A stretch of 64,000 bases of DNA from Amborella trichopoda. Its lineage: Eukaryota; Streptophyta; Magnoliopsida; Amborellales; Amborellaceae. This document shows positions 12,801-24,800 of the stretch, one piece after another. The notes below the pieces were generated by a model. The model was not told where the DNA came from. It ran no database searches and worked only from the letters and a program-made list of their open reading frames with translations. Position 1 is the stretch's first letter; each line of letters opens with the position of its first letter. The DNA lies in assembly GCF_000471905.2 (NCBI RefSeq), contig NW_006499435.1, forward strand, positions 6,152,001 through 6,216,000, given 5' to 3'. A program made the translations under genes and the position numbers.

Positions 12801-15800
12801 ACTGTGTTTAGCTTTTTGGGCTTTACATTTTTGTGTCAATGCTGGAAGTTGTAATGGACATTTTTCATCATTTATTTATCAATTCAACTCTGAACTTTGC
12901 AAGTAGAACTTTTCAAACTTCACCACCAGAATGCCTACTGTAGAAAACTCTTAAAATTATACATACAATTTACTTATGGATGCATGCCCATATACTTATG
13001 TATGAATTGCAATCCATGCATATAAATGCATGGATGTGTTCACATGTTACAGGGGTAAAACCCAAAATTCAGGCACTTCTCTTTTTTATAGTTGACCAAA
13101 AATCCAAGCACTTGACTGGGCCCCCTAAGCAAAGCAATCCCACAATGTATATGGTCAAATACACACACAAGCGCGAATAGACTAGGATTGACTAAAACAA
13201 TCCAAACATATTAAGGTAGAAAGGAATTATAAAATACTAAACACGCACACAAATAAAGTTGGTCCATTTCATATGCTACAAACAGTAAGGTCAAAGATAA
13301 TAGATAATAATATCACCTGTTGATGTTGGCCGATGGAATCAATGAGCCATCTCGATTCGTACTCAGAGCCCTGCACTAACAAACATTTAGACTAACAAAA
13401 CCAATGATACATCCAAAACATGAAAAAAGAATGCCACAACTTTCAGAACTTACCAAACCCCCAGAATCTGTTAATGTCATTGAATTTCTAAATCCCATAT
13501 GCCTGATCTTCTTCTTTTTTTTAGATTTAGTAGATACTTCTGAACAATCAACAGGCAACTGCTTTCTGCAATCTACTGTTGAATCAACTTCAATAGTTCT
13601 CCTGGTATGAGAACCACCATGCAACGCACTATGCTCATCTTGAAATGAACTAGTATCACCACTTGATGCATCTGTTTTATTGGCAGCATGAGCCCCTCCA
13701 GTAGTTCCCATACCAAATGGGCCGAGAATCCGCTGCCGTGAAGCAGCAGTTCGAATGCGTTTTGTAGGAATAGACCCAACATTTAAAGAACTCGATGCCC
13801 TCTTTCCAGCCAACAATGGTTGGTTCTCATACTTACTTTCCGAACAGAGCCCATAAGATAACATATTTAAAACTCTGGCATCACCAGATCTTGCAAACTT
13901 TGGAAGGCCTTTCTTTTTCTGCAAAGCAGTTTTCGATGACTTGCTACCATCAAATGAACTAGGCAAACAATGTTCTTCAGTTTCACCTTCATCCTCATCA
14001 ACTGCAATCTCTCGAGCTCCAAAATCTAAAATGAATACAGATACCATTAAGAATGTGATACTGTTTCACTTAAAACCAATAAACAAGTTGTGCTACTAAA
14101 TACCTGGTGCAGCATCAAACCACGAAAAAGTTTCACTATCCTCTCGATGCGTCACGCTCTCAGGTTTCTAAAAACAAAATTATTTCAATAAACAAAGCAC
14201 AAAATCACAAATAGAAGAATTAAGTAGGACTTCTACTACCATTATAAAATCATGGACAAAAGCTTACCAGTTGGATTAGCCCCACATGGCAGGTAAGTTT
14301 CTAAGCTGGTGGCGATGCTAAAGCTTTATCACTTTATAGGATGCATATGGTACACTTTAGACTCAAGTTCTAACGATTACAGGTTCATTTAAGTGGGACA
14401 AATTAAAATACTCTTCATGTCCCATTTTGATTATTTCATATCAAAGGCACCACAGAAGAGTCAATCATGATTAAATATAGATTGAATCACTTGCTGGCAA
14501 AATAATCAATTTATATGATCCATGATGAATTGAACTTTTCCATAATCCACACTTATTCAGCCTAAATTAACTAGGAATATGGGAATAGAAGTCTTTGTTA
14601 AAATTACAGATTACCACTTGAGAAAACGAGAATCCATGTAAGACTTTAGCACCCAAAGAACACAAAATATTTTATTAATCACACATATGCACCATATACA
14701 TTGCTAAAGTTTGACTCATATTTTTGTGCCCCTAACCAAGCAAATTGCACAGACACAAATATTGCTTGAATTTTCACATTTTTCCTTACAATTTCAACAT
14801 TTATTTGTACAATAAATCAACTTATGCACACACATGCACATGCATACATCCATGCACACAGTTTCTGTTGTATGATTTTTGTTATGCTATGGCTTAAGTT
14901 TTGTACACTATGTTTAGTATCAGTAACTAAAAGTTCAAGCATTCATTAAATGCATGAAATGGTAAGTATATACAATTAGAAGGGAAGGTGAAGGGTATCC
15001 ATAAGAAGGCAACTGATTGGAAGTATCAGAAACTAGAAAGGTTCAGCTAAACCCTTCCCTAGATAAACGGAGGGCTGGCCCATTAGCCTCATAGTGGTGG
15101 AGAGGAAACCAAAATGTGTTTACATAACTCTAGCACCTTGTAAAATTCCAGCCAATAACCACTTGGGAGAGGGGGCGGACCCAAAGCGCCTGCAATTACT
15201 TATACTAGAGTCACCCCGCATAACTATTAGGTCTGCAATAATGTGAGCTAGGAGATATTAATACCAGTGAACAAGGCCCATGCCTCCACCCCGTGAGAAC
15301 CACAGAGAGCAAGAGGAAACCATAAATATCACCCTGAAGCAATCCCTAAAAAGGCCCCCACCAGCTGGGCTAGGGTTGCCAACTGAGTAACTGCTAAGTT
15401 GAGCTTCAAGAAACTGGTGTAGTAGACAACCATTGTATGCATCCACCCTACCCTGCCTAGACCTAGCCGCCTATCCCTGGGTGGGCACCCAAGAGGCCTA
15501 GGTGATGCCTAGCGCCTAGGCTTAGGCAACAACCTAGCTTGCCCCTCGTTTATATATCATGACTTGCATTGTTGCAAAAAACTACCTGTCGAGTGCCTAG
15601 GTCGCCACCCTCCCCTGCCTAGGCCTAGCCGCCTATCCCTGGGTGGGCATCCAAGTGGCCTAGGTGGCACCTAGCGCCTATGCTTAGGCAACAGCCTAGC
15701 TTGCCACTTGTCAGAGGGCAGAAATTGCCCTCAGGCAAGGGGCATTTTCATCATTTTACACTGAGGAGGGGAGGGGGGTGTAAAATATTTAAAAAAACTT

Positions 15801-18800
15801 AGATTTGTCAAATTTTTTCTAGATTGAAAATTTTGAGAAGTTTAAGATCATCCGAAACTTCACTTTTTTTTTTGGTTGAATTCATTGTCAACTATTAAGA
15901 GTAGTTATAAGACAAATTTTTGGTGATTTAGAGCTTAATTTCAGATATTCATCCAAAACATAGAGGATCGAACATTGGGCAACAAAGCTGAGTAACATAT
16001 CTACATATCTTCATATTTAAGATTCCTTCCTTCTTTTGAAATGTCTTCTACAAGTTCTAATAGGGGGTGGGATGTGCGACAGAAACAATATTTTTGATCA
16101 TATAAATATGATAAGAACAAAATTTGTTGCAGTTTTCAAGACAAAGATACAAAAAACTTAAGAAACACCTTGCCAATATTAGGGGGATGTAAGTATAGCA
16201 GGTTGAGGATGGTGGTGAATATTTTTTATGGTAATGATGAAGATGATGATGAAGGGGAATCTGAGGTGGTTCCTTTCAAAGTTCAAAGAGAAGAATTAGG
16301 TTTTAGAAGCCTTCTGTGAAGAGGCGTCTTCCTTCCTGAACCTTTTTTCAATGATTACTTGCTAGATGGATCCATCAAGAGGGAATTGCTTTCAACGCTA
16401 CTCACCTAAGCAGCTTCCACACAATGGTGGAGGGAAATAGCCACTATGGGCCAGGGTTGAAGGGTCCAACCCCGTATGAGCTAAAGGAGCCATCGTTATA
16501 GAAGGAAAGACCACTCACAAAGGACTACCTCAAGATAGTTCATGGGTCCATTATGGGGGTCCTAGTTCTGACAGACACATGGAATAATAGAAGTAAGGGT
16601 GGCAACAAGCAGGCCTAGGCCAAGCAACCCTGGCCCTAGCACAGCCCATATCCCTCTATCAAGACAGCCCATGCCAAAAACAAATGAAGAATAAACAAAA
16701 AAAAAAACAAGGAAAAAAGAGGGGTGGGATGGGCTGAGCCGGGCAGGCACTGAGCCCTAGCCCGGACACAGTTTGTGGCCAATGCCCTACTTTTTTAGGA
16801 CCGGGCCGCCCAGACCGTTGCCAACCCTAGATAGGAGGACAGAGTGACGAACTTTTTTTTGATAATTGTTAACAATTGTATAGATATGAAAAGATAGATA
16901 CAAGAGAAGAAGTTTAATCCAAGAGTGCCTAACACCTAGGACTCCTGGTAAAAAGAATAGGTCAACAGACCGTATACAAAATAAGGGTATAAGAATTTCC
17001 ACTTACAAAGTGAACTGTAGCTGTACAAAAAAGATACAATCAGGACCGTATAAGTAAAGCTAAAAGAGGACCCAGTCCAAAAGGGTTCGAGTAGGGTGCA
17101 AGCTTTGTGCCCATTCCAAAAACAGACCGCTTTAGTGCCAAATCTTCAGCGCAGGCCATGGCTCCGTCCTTAGCTAGTAGATCGGTGAACCCGTTCGACG
17201 TCCTTGAGATAGTCGTCCATAAGATTGGCGTATCCCTGCAAAGATGTTCAATTTCTTCATAACTGAGCATGAGGTACCAAGGGGGAGAAGCTGTCTTGGA
17301 AGCCCAAGAGATAATGTTCCTGGCGTCACCCTCCACAAAGAGAGTATGTCCCCAAGACCGATCGAAGCTCTGTATGCCTCTAAGGAGAGGCATTGATACG
17401 GTGAACTGCGAATTGTGGACACCAATGTATTCGGTGTAGGAGAAGAGGACGTTTTGAAGATGATCTCTAAAGACCCCTCCTGCACCTACATGGCCAGGAT
17501 TGCCTAAAGAGCAACCGTCAAAATTCAGTTTGATTGCTCCTTGGGGAGGAGCAATCCAAGCTGATTTAACTTTGTTTTTCTTCAGGTTGTGGAATAAAAT
17601 ATGCCCCCAATACCGGTAGAAAGAGTCCGTAGGAATGACCTAGAAGCAGGGGTGGTTAGCCGCCCAGAAGGTTACAAAGGATGTAACCTTCGAGAATAGC
17701 GAAGGAGCAAGGAAGACCTGTCCTCGAAAAATACACCCATTTCTTTTTTTCCAAATGGTCCAAATAGTTGCTGCCAAAGTTACTTTCCAAAGGATTCTCC
17801 CTGCCTTCAGCCAATGCGCAAACAGATTCAAAGCGAAAAGGTCTTTTACCGTTGGAGGTAAAACCCAAAGCACCCCAAACAGTTGTAGAACTAGACTCCA
17901 AATCTCATGAGCCACGTTACAGTGCAGAAACAGGTGGTTATTGGATTCCTCTTGTCACAAACACATGACACGCCTATTAGGAATAGGAATTCCTTTCCTT
18001 TGTAGGTGATCCATTGTGAGTGCCCTGTTTGAACCTGCGATCCAGTTAAAAGTTTGCACCTTTGGGGGTGCAATGGTCAGCCAAACTTGTGCAAGGATCG
18101 ACGTAGGATTGAGGGGGAAAGTGGGGGGGTGGATGAGCCTTTTGTAGAAGGAAGTCACAGTAAAATCCCCTGAAGGTCACTAAGGTAGCAACCGAAAATG
18201 TTGCAGCCAATCTGGCTACTGCTCATTTTGTTGCGTCAAAAGTTTAGCCCCATAAATTTTAGATACATAAGCAGCATATTGCATAGAACTCATGCCTGAA
18301 GCTATTGGCGAAACACTAAGGATAAAGGGGAACCTAATACGGATAAGGTCATGATAGTGTTCATCTACAGTCACAACCTTAATTTAGAATAATGCACAAG
18401 TTCATTGAGAAAAAGATCTAGTTAGTCCTAGACTCATGAGATTCGCCGCCTTTTTCCCAAGCATACAGAGAATATTGGAGAAGAGAGACCAACTGAGATC
18501 TATGTTCACTTCAGAAGAGTGGTCTAAATTGCAAGTTGTCCAAGCATGCTAAGGGGAAGAAGACATGTGTATGGTTTTGTCACTTGTTAGATAGTAAATT
18601 TATTTTAATTCTTAATCTTACACTAATGAGGAAATATTGAATTATCATATTTCATTATTGTGAAATGTGGGTCAACGATTTGAACATCTGAATTATCATA
18701 ATTCATTATTGTGAAATGTGAATTAATGATTTGAATGTCTTTTTAGGACATCTAAGTGCATATATATATGCATATGCACTTGGTTATAATATATATAAAT

Positions 18801-21800
18801 CATACACATACATATATGACACATACATATGCATATATGTGTGTTTGGAGCACATATTGATGCAGGAGAGCATTATTTTTATTTTTATTTTTAATTCAAT
18901 TTCAATGATGTATATTTTAATTTTTAGTTTTTATTTTTTTTTTGTCTATTTCAAGGGTTTTTAAGTTTTCTAGGGATTCTAGATTTTTTACCTTTTTTAT
19001 ATACCATTCACTAGATTCATAGGTATTGTTCATGTGTACTATTCAAAGGGGTATTTCCAAAAGTTTAGTATTGTTTAGGAGTATTTTGGAGTTTTAAATT
19101 GTTTACTTGGATCTCAAGCAAATTTTAAGGTTTTGTAGGCTTATAAAAAGTGGACATTACATTTTGGGATGTTTATGTTATTGGAATGAATTTTATTTCA
19201 CAAAAGAAGAAAGTTTTTCTTCTTTTGGCTTGATCTACAACTATTTTTCTCCATTTTTGCTGATTTACTTGTTTAAGATTCAATTTTCCACCCGTTTTTC
19301 CTGCATCAAATTGGTAATAGAGCAAGGTTTTTTATTAAACAACAAAGCTAAGAAACTACAACTACACCTAGGGTTTGCTGATTTAAGCCCGAATTTTACT
19401 AAATCAGCCTAGATCTTGCTGTTTTCAGTGAGTTTTGTTGCTTATCAATCTAGGCTTTGTGATTTTGGTGAATCTATGGTAGTGAGAAGGGAACGTGTCA
19501 CAAATCCACTTTGTGATCCCAGAGATGAAGAATTTGAGGAACTTAAAAGGCAAGTTCAGCAGCAGGGCAGCAGTTTGCGAGCACCATTCATGGGCAAGGC
19601 AGTGATCTTTCAATTGAAGAAGATGTCGAATACAACACTTTTCACCACCATGCTCCGCGTGAATAGTCGATTGAAGAGGAAAGCAATATAAGACCTAAAC
19701 ATAGGGAACATCACTCTAGGGTTTTCGATTTGAAAGATGACACTTTTTATTTTGACATAGGTTATATAAAAAATCAGTAAGTTGCATATTGGGATTTGCC
19801 ACCAATGTTAAATATACACTCTGGTAAACAGCAAGATCTCTTAGGAGATCCGATCTATGATAAGGATCAAGATGAAGATGTTTCAGAAGAGGATCTTGCT
19901 CGTCAAGAATATGGTGAGAAGGCAGCAAGAAGATTGATCGAAATCATGACCTTTGCAAATCTTGAGGATATCAAAGAGGTGGAGCATTTAAGAGACTTAA
20001 GACATTAGAATTAGAGTAGCGCAAAGGAAGTGTGGTCGACTCATAAACTACAAATTGTAGCCCTTGTTTTAGAGAGTAATGAAATAGATCTCAAGAAATC
20101 CTCCAAAGATCAGAAAATTGGGCTTGAAGTTTCCTACACAATTTTCAACGGGAGTTCAAGACGGATCGTATTTGATAAATTTGCATTGATTTTTAAAACC
20201 CATATCAGAATTAGTTTCTTGAGGAATTCTTTTTACCACAAATAATCTTAGAGCCAACAAAACTCGAGGTTCAAGAGGTGGTTTAATGCTGAATTCATCT
20301 TAGCTCACTTCAAAACTCAATGACGAGTTTTCTCCAACTAGGGGAGAATGATGCCGGATAGAATCCTTCTTATTTTTAATTTTTATTCAATTTCAATGAT
20401 GTATATTTTAATTAGAGTCTATTGCTAGGGTTTTAATGCTTTTTAGGGATTCTAGGGTTTTTATATTTCTTATTTAATATTCACTGGTTACTATTCATAG
20501 GTATTGTTCATGTTACTGTTTACATAGGTATTTATGAAATTTATTACTGTTTAGGAGTATTTTAGACTTTTAAATTATTTACTTAGATCTCAAGTTAATT
20601 TTAGGTTTTGTAGGCTTATAAAATGTGGGACAGCAAATTTTGGGAGAGTGAATTTTATTTTATGAAAGAAGAAAGTTCTTCTCTTGGCTTAATTTACAGT
20701 CATGTTTTTTCTCCATTGTTGTTGATTTTATTTGTTTAAGGTTCAAGGAAAGGGCAGATTTAATTTCTCATCTTTTTTTCATGCATCACATATATACATA
20801 TATGAATGTCTTGGGCGCCTCAAAAACTAGAACCCACCTGGCACCTAGGTGCCCAGACCCCACTTGACCGCCTGAGCCCAGTACTTTTACAACCTTCCTG
20901 GCTTTCTTAGAGAACCAAGCAACTAATCCACTTTTTGTTGCTATGTTCCCAGTAGATGCTAAAAGAATTAGGGCACATGGGGTGTAAAAGATTTGAACTC
21001 CGCAGGGAAGTCGAACCAACAGCCAAGTCACAAACAATGCACACAAGACTCAAACACAGCCCAATGAGGCCGGAAGAAAATGTAGAAAATTAAATCCACC
21101 ATTTTCCTGAACCTTAAACAAGTAAAATCAGCAATAATGAAAAAACAAAACATGGTTCTAAACTAAGGCCAAAAGCCTCCATGCCATTGCCATCATGTAA
21201 ATGATTGACAATAAGGCCTTGTCAAGGCATGCTAACACATAGTTACTGGGATCTTTTAAGAAGGGGTCCACTTCCGCTCCAAAAGCTCGATTCTACACTC
21301 TGAGACATGAGATCTCGATTTCGGACGATTCTTTAATACTTGGGATCACGATTCAGAAAATTAGGGAACTTGATTCAATGAAAATGGGATCCAGATCTCT
21401 ATGACAAAAATCATGGTTCCGTGATCAAGTGGTACCACGATTCCACCAACTCGAATACGAGTATCTGATACTTTGGGACCGAGTTTCACCAACAAACTTT
21501 TTGGTTCGTAAACAATGGAGTGTGGATCTCCAAATTTCTATGACCTAAAAACTTTATGAATCCGTGATTTCTTAAATACTATGCAGTGTACACAACTGTG
21601 CACACCTTTTAAAATGTGACTTGCGTCTAATGTCAAATAAGACAACAAGAGTAGGCAAAGTGGGGAAGAAGAAGTTGGGACGAAATACAAAAGTTAGTAG
21701 CGTTGCGATCATATTGAAAAGTGAGGTCCCGATCAATACGCTTAACTTCCTTGAAGCTAGTTCATTGGGTCATGTCCACCTCCTAAGGGATTTGTATCAC

Positions 21801-24800
21801 TTAAACCAATTTGAGCCAATCATGGGGTTGCCTTAGGGCTGATGGAGTAACATGGAGAGCCATTGGGAAAATTATATGGCAATGAAAATTATATGGCAAT
21901 GCATTCCCTTTTTGTTGTTTTGAAAAGGTGAGCTTAGCTATCACGCTATTTCTTTTTTCAGAACCAATGTATCGCAACATTCTTGGATTTGTGAATTTGG
22001 AAAAGAGTATTGTCCATTGGAATTTGCTCCCAAATTACAATATTGGGTAAAAGTGAACTTTGGGGACCTCGATCCTAATGACAACAGAACACAATCCCAT
22101 TTAGTAAGAAATGCAACGCACTCCCTGAAAGCCAGGAATCTCGATCCCTTTCCCTGGCCATGTACAGACCTCGTTCCCCCAACTGCAGACCTTGGAGCCT
22201 ACCTCGCTGAGCTCTCCTCCAGTATCACAACCCCGCCCCCTAACCCCTACCGTTCACTACACAGCCGGCGATGCTTCACTCTCCCCGCCGTGCATCAAGC
22301 CCCCGTTCTGGGGAACTATGTGCTAATCATCTAAAGTATTATATCTGGGTGGAGAGCGATGCTCCAAACTCCACACAAATCAAGTTGGTACCAATCATGA
22401 CAAGATGTGTGTCAAGGCTAAATGCTATGTCTTGACATTCAGAAAACAAATAAGTAGTCCTCTCTCAGTGATATTTTTGGTATTCCTCTAGTGAGCAAAA
22501 AGAAGATCCCCATAGGATTATTCACCCCTGGTAAACCTTTAGCTTGCCTTGACTTCCTAGGCTGCAGCTTTCCATGAATTCAAAGGCATTGGACACATGG
22601 ATCCATGTTGTGATTGGCTGAAGTATTCATTTAAAAGTCTTCAAGAATATTGAGACCATGGCCAGATCTCCAATATTTTTTAATAGCATTTAAGGCCAGA
22701 CTCCATTCCTTTTACAAATGAACCCCATCTTAATGGTCTTTTCTTTCAAATCAAATTTCTCGAGTCTTCTTGTTTTTTTCATAACGCCTATTCTAGCATG
22801 CGTTGGAAGAGGATTTCCCTAAGCAATAGGACTTGGGAAGAGAGAAAATATAGAGTTTCTATGGTGGAATGACAAGACAAAGCTAGCTAGCATTTAATAA
22901 TAAAGGTAAACTAACAAATTCCATGCCATCATAAGAGTATATAAGCAAATCCCATGCGATGCAGGACAAAATTAATCTTATTTTTAATTTTTATTCAATT
23001 TCAATAATGTATATTTTAATTTTTAGTTTTAGAATCTATTTCTAGGGTTTTCAAGTTTCTTAGGGATTCTAAGGTTTTTTATATTTTTTATTTACTATTC
23101 ACTAGTTATTATTCATAGGTATTATTCATGCTATTGTTTGTGTACTATTCACAAGGGTATCTCCGAAATTTTAGTATTATTTAGAAGCATTTTAGAGTTT
23201 TAAATTGTTTACTTGGATCTCAAATTAATTTTAGGGTTTTGTAGGCTTATAAAAAGTGGGACATCAGATTTTGGGATGTTTTTGTTGTTGGAATGGATTT
23301 TATTTTTGAAAGAAGAAATTTTTTCTCTTGGCTTAATTTACAATCATATTTTTTGTTCCATTATTGCTGATTTTACTTATTTAAGGTTTAGGAAAAAGGT
23401 TGATTTAATTTCCCACCTTTTCTTCCTGCAACACCATGTAAACTCCCACACACAAACACATACATGATAGATACCCAAATGCATGTCCCTGTCTAGAATG
23501 TTTGGGTTGCAACTTGAAAATTCCAACACAATTTAGGACTCAATGCACCAAAGTCTTCATTTTGGAGAGCTATGGTCTCTACTTTGGATGCTTGCATTCA
23601 GCAGTTCCAATCACCTGGTTCCAAACTCCAGTACTTCAATCCAAATTATAAGGAACATTTTTGGGTCTCCAACAGCCCAAAGTCTTCTTCAAATTTTGCA
23701 AAGGGCCAACAAGATCTTTTTAATGTGGCACCTATTTTAGAATCAGGCTAACTTGCAAAAACGATTCTCTGTGAACATCTTCGAACTGTGTTTTCAGATT
23801 TTATTTGCAGGAAAATACCTCGACACAAGATTTCAAAGAAATAAAAGTAGTACAACCTCACAAGATGCCCAACAAACTTCTGTGGAACTTCGATAGATGT
23901 CCATTGCACCTTGTGGCACCATGTAAAAAAGGGTTTCCTAGAAATAAAACATCAATCACATATCATTCAACAGTAGCTAACTAGAGAGAATTTATACAAC
24001 TGCAGTGATACAAATTCAACATAAGTGTACATAGGCCACATGCTTGGACAGCTGTGGACATGCACACTATTTGGTGATAAAGATTGCATACATGCATATA
24101 GAAAGACAAAAAGTGAGTGTATAAAGAAAAAAAAACAGCTGTGAACATGCACACTATTTGGTGACACAGATTGCAAACATGCATATAGAAAGAAAAAAAG
24201 GGAAAGAAAGGCACCCAACAGGGATCAAGAACTAGGGGAAAAACGTTACAAGCAAAATCATCAAAAGGAAGCACGAGTTTGTCTTAACATGGACGCATGA
24301 GTGCACGTGCGCTCACAGACAAACAAATGGATCACAGGTCCTCATGGAAGCATTGGCATGACCACACAGAAAAGCAGGCATGTCGACAAGCAGGCACAGC
24401 AAACATATTAGACAAGGCATATTATCAATCAAAAAATGAAAAAGAATAATAGAAACAATAAAGGAAAGATACGAGGTAACAAAGTATAAGCTACTAGCAG
24501 AATACAAGCAGCAAGATCTCTTAACCATTATAAAAGAAAACCAGCAATCAAAGAGAAAATAAGAGCATTTTAGATAACTCAAGCAAAAAAGGCTTTTGCT
24601 TGGTTTTTAAGAGCCACAAGCCATCAAGTTCTTAGAATTTTTTAGAATATTGGATCCTTCAGGCTTCAAGTGTACGACAGTTTGGTATTTTATAAAATCA
24701 GATGTAACCAAGTCGTCCAGCCATTCAAATGAACATCGGTCATTCTCAAAATGAGAGAAAAGAGTGAAGCACCGAGGTACTTTTAATGACCAAGGTACAT

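Larger units (their letters stand above)
18858..20788 (+). mobile_element. Non-autonomous Gypsy LTR retrotransposon, complete ends
   Basis: LTRs at 18858-19308 and 20349-20788 both begin TGATGC and end GCATCA. The 5-bp target-site duplication CATAT is exact (18853-18857 and 20789-20793). A degraded Met-tRNA primer-binding site (TTGGTAATAGAGC) follows the 5' LTR, and AACTAGGGGAGAA precedes the 3' LTR. The 1040-bp interior keeps only scraps of gag ([20 protein letters not shown]) and of a region with [18 protein letters not shown]; protease, RT and integrase are gone. The LTRs differ visibly, including indels, so the insertion is old. Confidence 0.9.
14168..23856 (-). other. EAF1 intron 8, 9.7 kb, LTR-rich
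   Basis: Bounded by exon 8 donor GTTGTA and exon 9 acceptor TTTTTAG. Holds CCTAGG-rich repeats, a hAT MITE, a LINE relic, a full LTR element, an inverted LTR fragment and a solo LTR. I see nothing classifiable at 14170-15450, 15720-16590, 18200-18850, 21190-22950 and 23440-23856. Confidence 0.85.
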
